Source: Bryobacteraceae bacterium
GTDB lineage: Bacteria > Acidobacteriota > Terriglobia > Bryobacterales > Bryobacteraceae
DNA: 62,472 bases
Assembly: GCA_025928545.1 (NCBI GenBank)
Contig: JAICJH010000038.1
Coordinates: forward strand, 1-62,472
Direction of reading: 5' to 3'
Below, one piece after another: positions 43,717 to 52,479 of this stretch. Position 1 is the first letter of the stretch. Each line of letters starts with the position of its first letter. The notes under the pieces were generated by a model. That model did no database searches, was not told where the DNA came from, and saw nothing but the letters and a program-made list of their open reading frames with translations. The translations under genes were made by a program, and so were the position numbers.

Positions 43717-45225
43717 GTGAGGTTTGCGCCGGACCTCTTATTCAAAGTGGAAGGTGTCTCAACCCGGCGCGACCAAACTCCCGGTTTGCAGCTTCTCGCC
43801 GGGTGGCAACTCGCGCACCGGCGGGGAAACCGCCTGGCCACGCACGCGTCGATCGTCATTGCCGACGCTTTGGCTTTCTGTCTCGCCTTCATCGCAGCCG
43901 TTCTGATTCGGCACGCTTATGGGGGACAGTTCGTTCTGTCGGAATACTGGCGGTTTGCAGCGTTCCTGCCGGGGTTTGTGATCGTTTACGCCGCGACGGG
44001 ACTCTATCCCGCAGTTGGAATCCACCCCGCGCGCGAATTGCGGGGAATCGTATATGCAAATTCCATCGTGTATCTGCTGCTCATGGCGGGCACCTTTCTT
44101 TCGAAGACCGGAACGCTGTACTCCCGGCTGGCATTCACGGGAGCCTGGGCTCTGAGTATCGTGCTGGTGACGTCATTCCGGAGTTTGGTACGCACCATTT
44201 CCGGGAGGACCCAATGGTGGGGTGTTCCGGTCGTAGTTTTTGGTGCGGGACTCGCCGGAAGGCGAGTCGTGGAAACCCTGCGAAAGAATCCTTCTCTGGG
44301 CCTGAGGGTGGTGGCGATTCTGGACGACGATCCGATCACCCACACAGCGAAAGGAGACGGCGACGGCCCTCCTGTCCTGGGGAGTCTTTCATTGGCTCCG
44401 CTGGTGGCGGACCATTTTGGGTTGACTTATGCGATCCTGGCGATGCCGGGAGTCGGTCCGGCGCGGCTGGATGAAATTCTCAGCCGTTACGCACATCGCT
44501 TTGCGCACTTTCTTGTCATCCCGAATATCTCCAGCCCGACTATGCTTTGGGTGACGCCGCGCGATTTCGGGGGAACGCTGGGGCTTGAGATTTCGCAGAA
44601 CCTGCTGCGCGCCGTACCTCGCCTGTTGAAACGCATTTCCGATCTTCTGCTGAGCGCATTGGCCGTTATTGCCCTGTTCCCATTGATGCTCCTGATTGCG
44701 GTTCTTGTGCAGCTGACTTCGGCGGGGCCGGCGATTTATTCTCAACGCCGGGTCGGCCGCAATCGCCGCGCGTTCCTTGCCTATAAGTTCCGAACCATGG
44801 TGCGGGACGCGGACACGCTGCTGGCCGAGCACCTGGAACGCTATCCCGAGCGCAAGATGGAATGGCGGATGAACCGGAAGCTTCGCAACGACCCGCGTTT
44901 GACCCCGCTGGGCCGCCTGCTGCGCCGCACCAGTCTCGACGAACTGCCGCAGTTGTGGAATGTTCTGCGGGGCGATATGGGTCTGGTTGGTCCGCGGCCT
45001 ATCGCCGAGGATGAATTGGCGCGTTACGGCGACAGCATGGAGCTTTACGCTAAAGTGCTGCCGGGGATCACCGGTCTATGGCAGGTGTCTGGTCGCAACG
45101 ACACCAGTTACGAAGAGCGCGTGCGGCTGGATGAATACTATGTGAAGAACTGGTCGGTGTGGCTGGATTTGTGGATCATCGGCCGTACGGCGAAATGCGT
45201 TATTGATGGAAAAGGGGCGTATTGA
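43717..45225 (+). CDS. WbaP-type polyprenyl-phosphate glycosyl-1-phosphate transferase
   Basis: 502 residues from a GTG at 43717. The N-terminal part has four or five helices (SIVIADALAFCLAFIAAVLI), a Rossmann-like middle (VVVFGAGLAGRRVVETL), one more helix (ISDLLLSALAVIALFPLML), and the catalytic PF02397 domain with RVGRNRRAFLAYKFRTM, RRTSLDELPQLWNVLRGDMG and LVGPRPIAEDEL. It puts the first sugar phosphate on undecaprenyl phosphate and so starts a repeat unit of exopolysaccharide or O-antigen. It is divergent from the cytochrome operon and convergent with the radical SAM operon. With the GT4 and Wzy-like genes it marks this region as a surface-glycan locus. Confidence 0.93.
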   Translation: MRFAPDLLFKVEGVSTRRDQTPGLQLLAGWQLAHRRGNRLATHASIVIADALAFCLAFIAAVLIRHAYGGQFVLSEYWRFAAFLPGFVIVYAATGLYPAVGIHPARELRGIVYANSIVYLLLMAGTFLSKTGTLYSRLAFTGAWALSIVLVTSFRSLVRTISGRTQWWGVPVVVFGAGLAGRRVVETLRKNPSLGLRVVAILDDDPITHTAKGDGDGPPVLGSLSLAPLVADHFGLTYAILAMPGVGPARLDEILSRYAHRFAHFLVIPNISSPTMLWVTPRDFGGTLGLEISQNLLRAVPRLLKRISDLLLSALAVIALFPLMLLIAVLVQLTSAGPAIYSQRRVGRNRRAFLAYKFRTMVRDADTLLAEHLERYPERKMEWRMNRKLRNDPRLTPLGRLLRRTSLDELPQLWNVLRGDMGLVGPRPIAEDELARYGDSMELYAKVLPGITGLWQVSGRNDTSYEERVRLDEYYVKNWSVWLDLWIIGRTAKCVIDGKGAY

Positions 45226-45228
45226 CGG

Positions 45229-45246
45229 GACCGCTCCCTTGCGGTC
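45229..45246. terminator. Hairpin between convergent WbaP-like and radical SAM genes
   Basis: GACCGC at 45229-45234 pairs with GCGGTC at 45241-45246 around TCCCTT. The hairpin occupies the 19-bp gap between the two stops and could serve both directions. There is no U-run, so the function is tentative. Confidence 0.4.
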
Positions 45247-46273
45247 ACGGCTCAGTAAGGGCTACCGGAGCGGGTTCGGTAAGCGCATCGCAGCGGCTCG
45301 GTAAGGATGCCGGAGCGGCACCTTTCCAATTCAGGGAGCATACGCAGCGCTGACAAATTGGATTCGTAGCAACGTCGAGCTTTGACCGGAATGCGATCGC
45401 TTCCGGCCCATTGACCACATCGTATAGTGCGGCTCCCGGGGTCAGGCGGCCAATCGGCTTATGGAAGAAACACGGCCGCACCGTACCATCCGCCTCCATG
45501 ACTGCGGAAACCCAGGGCGCGTTGCAGTTAGGCGCGACGGGCGCAGTACCCGCCGCAGTGCACCGGCCATGCTCGACAATCCGGCGTAGTTTTGAGGCGG
45601 TTTCCAGAACGAAGCCGCCGCAATCGCCGCTGGCTATGATTCGTTCCATCTCAGCCGCGAGAACTTCCGGGTCGGGCAAAAGATTCGACCCCGTATTCTC
45701 CTGACGATTGAACGCATCCGACGTCATATCCGCAGCCAGGAATGAAATCGAATCGAGGGCGAGGTTTCGCGCAGTGCGAACCGTCTCGAACAGCCATGCG
45801 GCGTTACCGCGCTGCACGGTACACCGGGCGGCTACGGGAAACCGCGGGCTCAGCGCGCGCAAATGCTCGACACCGGTCTGAAGCCGATCAAAGGCTCCCG
45901 TCACTCTCCGGATCTGGTCATGGATCGCAGGCGGCCCATCGAGCGAGACGATTACGTCATCCACACTGCGAACAAGCTGCGCGGCAAAGCGGTCGAGAAG
46001 CAGGCCGCTGCTCAGCAGGGTGACGCGGATGCCTCGCGCCCGCAAGGGCTCGCACAGGCTGAAGACGTCGGAATGCATCAGGGGCTCGCCGCCTGTCAGC
46101 ACAACCCACCTCACGCCCAGTCGCGCGATACTCTCCATTTGCGCGTCCAGTTGGCCACGGGTGATTTCCTGGGTCGAGTCGCGTTTCCAGATGTCGCACA
46201 TCACGCAGCGGCAGTTACACCGGTTGTGCGGGTTCAGGATCAGAACCGGCATCTCTCGGATCACACCGTTCAT
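45245..46273 (-). CDS. Radical SAM/SPASM domain protein
   Basis: 342 residues from ATG 46273, which overlaps the amidohydrolase stop as ATGA. The longer frame upstream is antisense junk. The radical SAM cluster motif CNCRCVMC lies near residues 19-26, followed by VVLTGGEPLMHSD and VIVSLDGPPAIHDQIRRVTG. The C-terminal half has SPASM-type cysteines (CNAPWVSAVMEADGTVRPCFF, later CQRCVC). Family members include peptide-maturing enzymes and heme d1/PQQ-type enzymes. No precursor peptide is visible here. A short repeat ALTEPAPVALTEP ends the protein. It is the last gene of the operon from 55378. Confidence 0.88.
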   Translation of the reverse strand: MNGVIREMPVLILNPHNRCNCRCVMCDIWKRDSTQEITRGQLDAQMESIARLGVRWVVLTGGEPLMHSDVFSLCEPLRARGIRVTLLSSGLLLDRFAAQLVRSVDDVIVSLDGPPAIHDQIRRVTGAFDRLQTGVEHLRALSPRFPVAARCTVQRGNAAWLFETVRTARNLALDSISFLAADMTSDAFNRQENTGSNLLPDPEVLAAEMERIIASGDCGGFVLETASKLRRIVEHGRCTAAGTAPVAPNCNAPWVSAVMEADGTVRPCFFHKPIGRLTPGAALYDVVNGPEAIAFRSKLDVATNPICQRCVCSLNWKGAAPASLPSRCDALTEPAPVALTEP

Positions 46274-47430
46274 GCGGCTACCCGTCTCCCCGCCAGAGTG
46301 TAATCGGAGCCGAGGGCATGCCGCGCCTCCGCATCGAGATGGCGTACATCTACATCGACGTAATAATCTCCGCGGCCTTCCACGTGAATGTGATTCAACG
46401 GGCCCGCCACGGCGCGGGGCAGGGAACCGGAAAGTAGGCGGATGCGCCCGGCGGTCATCACCATTTTCGGGCGCAGTTCGAGGAGTGCTTCGGCCGGTGT
46501 TTGACCGTGATCCTCCACCGCAACCAGATCGGCCGCGCCGCCATGCCGTATCCACCCTCTGCCATCCCGCAACCGAAGGATGGATGCCGGCGTGGATGTC
46601 ACCATGCGATAAAGTTCTTCCGGCGTCACGCCATGTTGGCTGGCAGTGCTGAGTTCGTCGGCCATGTCGCCGGCAAAACTCAAGGCGGAGTCCGTCCCGA
46701 GGGCAATCGGAATACCCGAGGACAGGGCCTCGCGGGACAATGTTCGCGCGAACATTGCCAGATTGGAGCCCGGGCACCAGATCACCGAAGACCGGCGGCG
46801 CAGGAGGAGTTCGATTTCCGGACGCGCGATCGCGAGCCCGTGCACGAGCACGGTTCGCGGGCTGAGCACGCCCATGGCATCGAGCCGGAGGATTTCGCCC
46901 ACGGCTTTTTGGTCGATGCCCTCCGCCGCGTGCAGAATGAAAGGCTGATTACGCGGTGAGTTGTGATAACGGTCGGCCAGGTCGGGGCTGAAATCGAGTG
47001 AGTGTGCCCAACCGAAATGCCGCAGCACGCGCACGGGAAAGCCGGCTTCGAAGACATCGGCGCTGCACGGATTGTGGTGGGCGACCGTGGTGACGCCGCT
47101 GAGCAGATTGCGCAGACCTCCCCAGACGAGGCGGATTGGCATGGGGATGGAGAGATGCTCGCGGACGGGGGAAACGTCGGGATGGAAAATGTCCGCTGCC
47201 CATTCCCGGGCGTTGGAATAAATGCCCTGGCCGAGGCGCGGAAAAAGATTGAACTCGAGATGGTCGTGCGAATTGATCAAGCCAGGCAGGAGCAGGTAAC
47301 CGGTCAGGTCCAGTTCTTTTTCCCTGATGCCTGCCATGACAGACAAGAGGATCCGGCCGTTGCGAACCGTGACGTCGCGGCGTCCGGCAGCGCGTGGTCC
47401 GCTGGCGACTCTGGCTCCGGTCAGGCGCAT
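46270..47430 (-). CDS. Amidohydrolase-superfamily enzyme (SsnA/deaminase-like)
   Basis: 386 residues from ATG 47430, upstream of which a 26-bp gap separates it from a methyltransferase gene. The metal-site motifs are GLINSHDHLEFN (HxH), TTVAHHNPCSAD, VLVHGLAIARPE and IALGTDSALSF, typical of the cyclic amidohydrolase/cytosine deaminase superfamily. It should hydrolyse an amide, amidine or amino group on a small molecule in the cytosol. A basic stretch near the C terminus (HLDAEARHALGSDY) closes it. In this operon it is the only hydrolytic enzyme, so it may process an amine or amide of the final product (inference). Confidence 0.85.
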   Translation of the reverse strand: MRLTGARVASGPRAAGRRDVTVRNGRILLSVMAGIREKELDLTGYLLLPGLINSHDHLEFNLFPRLGQGIYSNAREWAADIFHPDVSPVREHLSIPMPIRLVWGGLRNLLSGVTTVAHHNPCSADVFEAGFPVRVLRHFGWAHSLDFSPDLADRYHNSPRNQPFILHAAEGIDQKAVGEILRLDAMGVLSPRTVLVHGLAIARPEIELLLRRRSSVIWCPGSNLAMFARTLSREALSSGIPIALGTDSALSFAGDMADELSTASQHGVTPEELYRMVTSTPASILRLRDGRGWIRHGGAADLVAVEDHGQTPAEALLELRPKMVMTAGRIRLLSGSLPRAVAGPLNHIHVEGRGDYYVDVDVRHLDAEARHALGSDYTLAGRRVAA

Positions 47431-47455
47431 GGCTGTTTCATTCGCATGCCTTCTT

Positions 47456-48127
47456 TCATTCGCATGCCTTCCACGATGCGGCGAATACGGCGGGCGTGCG
47501 GCGAGCTTCGTCGAATTGGGTTTGTTTGCCCGCCGCGACAAAAAGAGGCAGTTCCGGCAGATCGAAGACTGCTTCGGCGGTCCATTCGAGCGTCATCCCG
47601 GCGGCCTGCGCGGTCTGGTTGAAATCCGTCAGGGAATGATAGAAGTGTTCGATCTTCCAGGACTTCCCGTCGCTGTGGAATGAACGGGTCCAGCCACGGA
47701 GCATCGCGGCCGGATGCATGTCGCTGACGACGACGCGACGAGCGACGCGCGCCATCTCGCCGAACGCGGCGGTGGCGAAGGGAAGATAGCTGAGCGCGAA
47801 CGAACAGATGGCGAGGTCGATTGAGCCGGTGCGAAAAGGCAACGCGCGCGCATCGCCCAGAACCAGGCGATTCGCCAGGGCGGTCTTCTCGGCAGCCATG
47901 CCGAGCATATGCCGGGAAACGTCGAGGCCGATCACGCGCGCACCGTGAGAAAGCGCGTGATCCATCCAGCGGCCGGTGCCGGTGGCGACGTCGAGCACGC
48001 AGGCGCCGGCAAGATCCCGCAGCCGGGGAGCGAGTAAACGGGATTCGAGGGCAAGCAGCGGGTTCGGGTCCGAATCGTAACTCCGGGACCAGATCTCGTA
48101 GCCTTCCACCGGGCCGAGAGCCGTCAT
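47456..48127 (-). CDS. Class I SAM-dependent methyltransferase (operon member A)
   Basis: 223 residues from ATG 48127, overlapping the radical SAM gene's stop as ATGA. Motif I is VLDVATGTGRWMDHAL, then VIGLDVSRHMLGMA, LGDARALPF and IDLAICSFALSYLP, all of the UbiE/Methyltransf_11 sort. VVVSDMHPAAMLRGW follows. The enzyme transfers a methyl group from SAM to a small molecule; the acceptor is unknown. Two further methyltransferases of the same fold (49584-50390, 50387-51139) belong to the operon, suggesting several methylation steps or several positions. Confidence 0.87.
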   Translation of the reverse strand: MTALGPVEGYEIWSRSYDSDPNPLLALESRLLAPRLRDLAGACVLDVATGTGRWMDHALSHGARVIGLDVSRHMLGMAAEKTALANRLVLGDARALPFRTGSIDLAICSFALSYLPFATAAFGEMARVARRVVVSDMHPAAMLRGWTRSFHSDGKSWKIEHFYHSLTDFNQTAQAAGMTLEWTAEAVFDLPELPLFVAAGKQTQFDEARRTPAVFAASWKACE

Positions 48128-49587
48128 AAACTTTCCCATCGCGGCTTGCGGAGCGACACAAACCGCTGCGCCCATTCCAACTCCAGAGGGAAGTCATAAA
48201 AGCCCAGAGCATAACGCCAACTGCTGAGCGATTGCAGCATCCAGCGGCCCCATTTTGGCAGGTGAACATCCTGAATGGTGGGCCAGCGCGAATTGATCAC
48301 CAGTTCGAAGTTGTCGATGCGCCGCTGTACCGCGCGCGGCAGCCAAGGCAGATGCGGATCCTGGCGGATGGTGAAGTTCAGCCATCTGTCGCTCGCCCAT
48401 TCATCGGGCGTGGAAGGAAATTTGATCTGACTTTCCACCGCGCCGTACATGCCGTCCGGGTGCGGCACGGGAATATAGTGCTGCACGATGATTTCGGCAT
48501 CCGGGTTCAGGCGCTTGATGCGGCGAACGAAGTCAATGGTGTTGCGCGTGTCTTCGCGCGGATTGGCGGGGTCTCCGACAACAAAGGAGAACTCGGGAAT
48601 AATATCGAACTCGCGGATACGCGCCGCCAGCGCGAGAGTCTGGCTGGAAGTGATCTGCTTGTTCATGCTGGCCAGAACCGCATCCGAGCCGGATTCCGCG
48701 CCGAAGAAAATCATCATGGCGCCGGAATCGCGAATCGCCCGTAACGTGGCGTCCGAATAGCGCAGGAAAGCGTCGATTCGGCCCTCCGCCCACCAGCGCA
48801 GGCCGAGCGGCGTAATGAGCTCCGCCTGTTCGCGCGCGTGGCTCTCGTTGAGGAAGAAATTGTTGTCGTAGAACTGCACGGCGTCGATTCCGTACTGCCG
48901 TTGCAGACTGGTGAGAATGGCGGCGGTACGCTGCGGCGTTTCCGTCTTCTGCCGGCCATCGAAAATAGGCACGACACCGCAAAACTGGCACCGGTACGGG
49001 CAGCCGATACTGGCCTGGTGGACGGCTGTCCGGCGGCCAAGAAAAGTCGGCAGCAGATATTTCTCCACCGGCAGACGATGGTAGGGGAGCCAGGGAAAAT
49101 CGCCGGGGGAACGAAGCGGCCGCAGGGCATTGTGTTGGTGCAGGCCAAAGGCATCGGTATAGGAAAGCCCGCGCACGGCGGGGAACGCGCGGACGCCGCG
49201 CAGAGCTTCCAGGAGTTCCGGAAATGTCTCCTCACCCTGGCCGCGAACACAGTAGTCGACGTAAGCGGCGTTCAGCGCTGCGTCGGTATAAAGGGAGGGG
49301 AAGTAGCCTCCCCACACGATTGGCACTTTCGGGTGCTTCTTACGGAACGCGCGGCAAAGTTCAATAGCGGAAACCATCTGCGGCCCGGGCATCACCGACA
49401 CCGCCAGCAATTCAACGCGATGTTCGGCGGCGAGACGATCCAGCGTCTGGGAGGGATTGGGATCGAGGTTGCCATCGACGATCGCGTATTCTTCACGGCC
49501 TTCAATCACAGCCGCGATTGAGAGCACCGCCAGCGGGAAGCGCCTGTTCTTCGGCTTTCCAGTGCGGGGATGGAGCAAGACGATCAT
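48124..49587 (-). CDS. B12-binding-type radical SAM protein 1
   Basis: 487 residues from ATG 49587 (ATGA overlap with the next methyltransferase). The N-terminal Rossmann domain (VLLHPRTGKPKNRRFPLAVLS start, VPIVWGGYFPSLYTD, VDYCVRGQGEETFPELL) is of the cobalamin-binding type without the DxHxxG His. The radical SAM cluster is CPYRCQFC, followed by FYDNNFFLNESHAREQ and MMIFFGAESGSDAVL. A C-terminal extension of about 100 residues (HLPWLPRAVQRRIDNFELV start) is shared with the protein at 53873. Such enzymes methylate unreactive carbons or rearrange substrates. The actual reaction is unknown. Confidence 0.9.
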   Translation of the reverse strand: MIVLLHPRTGKPKNRRFPLAVLSIAAVIEGREEYAIVDGNLDPNPSQTLDRLAAEHRVELLAVSVMPGPQMVSAIELCRAFRKKHPKVPIVWGGYFPSLYTDAALNAAYVDYCVRGQGEETFPELLEALRGVRAFPAVRGLSYTDAFGLHQHNALRPLRSPGDFPWLPYHRLPVEKYLLPTFLGRRTAVHQASIGCPYRCQFCGVVPIFDGRQKTETPQRTAAILTSLQRQYGIDAVQFYDNNFFLNESHAREQAELITPLGLRWWAEGRIDAFLRYSDATLRAIRDSGAMMIFFGAESGSDAVLASMNKQITSSQTLALAARIREFDIIPEFSFVVGDPANPREDTRNTIDFVRRIKRLNPDAEIIVQHYIPVPHPDGMYGAVESQIKFPSTPDEWASDRWLNFTIRQDPHLPWLPRAVQRRIDNFELVINSRWPTIQDVHLPKWGRWMLQSLSSWRYALGFYDFPLELEWAQRFVSLRKPRWESL

Positions 49588-50390
49588 GCAGGGCTCCGGA
49601 AGGTCCCGGTGAGAATCAGAAACCGCGACGGCGGGCGCGATCCACGGAGCCGGGCCTGCAAAGGTCGCAGGGCCCAGCGCAAGCCGTACCACGGTGCACG
49701 GCGGCTCCATTCGATACCGAGGTCGCGCGCGAGTTCCGCGAGTTTCGTTTCATCCAGATATTCGATGCTGTTCAGGGAATCCGAGGGGAATCCGTAAGTC
49801 GCCTGAAAGTGGGCCCGGCGTTCGCTGCGCATCTTCTCGCCGTGGTCCGGAACGGCGTAGACAGGTGTATCCATAATGACCAGCTGTCCAGTGGCAGACA
49901 AACAGCGCTTCACCTCGGCAAGGGTTGTTTTGTAATCCGAGGAATAGTGCAGAGACGAATTGAATACTGCCAGATCTATGGAGCTGTCGCGGAAGGGCAA
50001 GGAATTAAACTCCGCCACGGCTCCGCTGAGCGGCAGCGAATAGTGCCGCAGCGCGCCGAGTCCATCGCGGGAGTCGGTGAAAATGTCCACTGCGATCGGC
50101 TGGTGACCGCGTTGCCGGAGTTGGTTCGTCATCCAGCCGTTGCCTGCGCCCAGATCGAGAATGCGCAGCGGACGCGTCGCGCTTTTCTCCAGCTTCCGAA
50201 GAATGGTCTTTTCGAAATACTCGTAGCTGCGCGCGCGGATTGCCCACTGGTCAATATTCCTGCCGCTGAGATCGCGCCATGGCAAAGCGCGGTAGTACTC
50301 GGGATCTTCCGAGCCGCGTCCCTCCGCATGCCTGATGACGGCATACTGCGCGAGAAATGTGCGGCGGGCGGAGGTGTCGATGGTAGTCAT
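49584..50390 (-). CDS. Class I SAM-dependent methyltransferase (operon member B)
   Basis: 268 residues. The fold is a Rossmann methyltransferase, with a long N-terminal region (RALPWRDLSGRNIDQWAIR) before motif I ILDLGAGNGWMTNQL, then PIAVDIFTDSRDGLGAL, FNSLPFRDSSIDLAVFNSSLHY and GQLVIMDTPVY. The C-terminal part is basic (LRPLQARLRGSRPPSRF). It overlaps both neighbours by ATGA. The N-terminal region differs from members A and C, so the three probably act on different positions or intermediates. Confidence 0.86.
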   Translation of the reverse strand: MTTIDTSARRTFLAQYAVIRHAEGRGSEDPEYYRALPWRDLSGRNIDQWAIRARSYEYFEKTILRKLEKSATRPLRILDLGAGNGWMTNQLRQRGHQPIAVDIFTDSRDGLGALRHYSLPLSGAVAEFNSLPFRDSSIDLAVFNSSLHYSSDYKTTLAEVKRCLSATGQLVIMDTPVYAVPDHGEKMRSERRAHFQATYGFPSDSLNSIEYLDETKLAELARDLGIEWSRRAPWYGLRWALRPLQARLRGSRPPSRFLILTGTFRSPA

Positions 50391-51139
50391 CTTGCGCCAC
50401 GCCGGAAGATCATCAGATGGTGATCGCCGATGGATCGGAATATCGGGATGGATGCGATGCGGTTATCGAGCGCGTTCAGCCTGTTCATCGCTTGGGATGA
50501 AAGCCCGGTGACGTACGAGGGTGGCACAGCCACGCCGATCCCGCGGCAACTTTCGAGGTGGAATTCCGGCGCGAAGGCGTGGCGGATTTCTCGCGCAGTG
50601 GGATAGAAAACGCATTCGGCCAGGGAAGAAGTTGCTTTCCCATTCCAGCGGCGCGCGGCCTTGCGCAGGCGGCCGTGCATCGCGTACCAGCATATTTCCC
50701 AAAGGCAGATGCGGCTCATCAGGCAGACGACCAGATAGCCTCCGGGGCGGACGGTGCGGGCCAGCGCAGTACGCAAGTCAGTCACGCGTTCCACGCAGTT
50801 GAGGGCTCCGAAGTTGGACCAGACGCCATCGAAGGGCTTTTCGAGCTGGCCCAATTGTTCGATTGCACCGGCACGCGCGTCAACGCCGCGATTGCGAGCG
50901 ATACGAACCATTTCAGGCGACGCATCGATGCCCGTTACGCATACACCGCGGGCGGTGAACATGAGCGCATCGTCGCCGGTACCGCAGCCGAGATCCAGGA
51001 TGCGGCTTCCCGCCGGAAACAGAGCCGCCGCATGACGCCACACCGACTCGCGCTGAAACCTACCGGCCGGAGTGCCACTCCACAACTGCGTATATTCGGG
51101 CGCCACCAGATCGAAGCCCGTGGCGATGGGCGCGGTCAC
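50387..51139 (-). CDS. Class I SAM-dependent methyltransferase (operon member C)
   Basis: 250 residues. Motif I ILDLGCGTGDDALMF, then VTGIDASPEMVRIARNRGVD, FDGVWSNFGALNCV and VRPGGYLVVCLMSRICLWEI. YTQLWSGTPAGRFQRESVWRH is the N-terminal cap. The pattern is that of Methyltransf_11/25 proteins. Its start overlaps the stop of the B12-type radical SAM gene upstream as ATGA. The acceptor is not known. Confidence 0.86.
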   Translation of the reverse strand: MTAPIATGFDLVAPEYTQLWSGTPAGRFQRESVWRHAAALFPAGSRILDLGCGTGDDALMFTARGVCVTGIDASPEMVRIARNRGVDARAGAIEQLGQLEKPFDGVWSNFGALNCVERVTDLRTALARTVRPGGYLVVCLMSRICLWEICWYAMHGRLRKAARRWNGKATSSLAECVFYPTAREIRHAFAPEFHLESCRGIGVAVPPSYVTGLSSQAMNRLNALDNRIASIPIFRSIGDHHLMIFRRGAR

Positions 51140-52479
51140 GCTTCCACCTCGTGCGATGTTGCGGCAAGATTACCGCGGATTGCCGCAATATGAACCTCGT
51201 TCCGGTCAGCCGCCATCTCGCTCCGCAGGAGTTCGTCCGCATGGCGGTAGAAATCGCGCGAGTGGCGTCCGCGAATTTGAAAATCGCGGTCCGTGGATTC
51301 GCTCCAGTTTCCCCTGGCCACAACGCGACTGGAAACTTTTTCGAAATAAGGAGTGCCTTTGATCGGATAGGAGATCGTCGTCAGGAAGACATCGGGGCGG
51401 CATTGCTTCACATGATCGACGGTTGCTTCCACGTCGGGAAGCTGCTCGTCGTCATAGCCCCACATGAGAAACATGCCGGTTTCGATTCCGCGGGTTTTGC
51501 AGAGCCCAACCGCGGTCCGAACCTGTTCCAGAGTTACGCCGCGCTGCATGGCATCGAGAATTCGTTGCGAACCGCTCTCGGAGCCGATCCAGACGCGCGA
51601 GCAGCCGAGTGCGGCCAGGCGATCCGCAGCTTCCTCATTCAGGCGATCCGCGCGAGTGATGCATTCAAAAGGTATGTGAATGCGGCGGCGCGTCAGCTCT
51701 GCATGATATTCGGCAAGCCAGCCATGGTGGATGGTGAAGACATCGTCGGCCATCCACAACATATCCGGGTTGTAGCGGCTGAGAAGCCATTCCACCTCGG
51801 CGGCAACGGATGCTGCGCCGCGGCGGCGGTGCGAGTGACCATAGACGGAATGACTGCACCAGTTGCATTTGTACGGACACCCGCGCGCCGTGATCACCGA
51901 GATGGACGATTTGCCGTGATGTTCGCGCCACGTGCTCAGATAGCGGGGAATATCGATGCGTTCGCGATCGGGCCAGGGTTGCGCGTCCAGATCGGCGATC
52001 AATTGAGGGGCTCCGGTTTTGACAACTTCGCCACCGCTGGAAAATAACAGGCCGGGAATAGTGGCCCAGGCGGAGCGGTCGAAATTCGTCCGCATCAGTT
52101 GAGCGAGGGACAGTTCGGCTTCGCCCGCGACGATTAAATCCGCACCCGCCGCAAGGAATTCCTGCGCGTAGTTGACCGGCTCCGGGCCGCCGAGAAGGAT
52201 CAGCCATCCTGCGAGTTTAGCCACCTGGATGATCCGTAGAACGTTGGCCCGCGTCATCAGATTGCCGTATATCCCGATTGCACCGGGAGCGCCGCTGCCG
52301 AGGATCGATGACAGTTCCGCGAAGGTTCCAAATGTCGAATCGTAAACTTCCGCATTGAGGCCCTGTGCGCGCAGGTGCGAGGACAGATACAGAATTCCCA
52401 GCGGTGCGTAGGGCTTCATGATCCGTTGTTCTTTGGGATCTTCCGCCAGGAAGTAACCGTGGGTGAGCAGGAGACGCAT
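51136..52479 (-). CDS. B12-binding-type radical SAM protein 2
   Basis: 447 residues from ATG 52479, overlapping the upstream stop by one base (TGATG). The cobalamin-type domain runs over about 170 residues (LGILYLSSHLRAQGLNAEVYD start, LAGWLILLGGPEPVNYA, ADLIVAGEAELSL). The cluster motif is CPYKCNWC in ARGCPYKCNWCSHSVYGHS, then YNPDMLWMADDVFTIHHGWL and CSRVWIGSESGSQRILDAMQ. It is closely related to the next protein, with the same order YxPDxxWxxDD and GSESGSQ/ILDAM, so the two arose by duplication. The substrate is unknown. Confidence 0.9.
   Translation of the reverse strand: MRLLLTHGYFLAEDPKEQRIMKPYAPLGILYLSSHLRAQGLNAEVYDSTFGTFAELSSILGSGAPGAIGIYGNLMTRANVLRIIQVAKLAGWLILLGGPEPVNYAQEFLAAGADLIVAGEAELSLAQLMRTNFDRSAWATIPGLLFSSGGEVVKTGAPQLIADLDAQPWPDRERIDIPRYLSTWREHHGKSSISVITARGCPYKCNWCSHSVYGHSHRRRGAASVAAEVEWLLSRYNPDMLWMADDVFTIHHGWLAEYHAELTRRRIHIPFECITRADRLNEEAADRLAALGCSRVWIGSESGSQRILDAMQRGVTLEQVRTAVGLCKTRGIETGMFLMWGYDDEQLPDVEATVDHVKQCRPDVFLTTISYPIKGTPYFEKVSSRVVARGNWSESTDRDFQIRGRHSRDFYRHADELLRSEMAADRNEVHIAAIRGNLAATSHEVEA

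Noticed and set aside
46274..46777. N-terminal extension of the radical SAM/SPASM protein
   Set aside because: This part lies antisense-frame inside the amidohydrolase gene and is Arg-rich without motifs; the ATGA overlap fixes the start at 46273.
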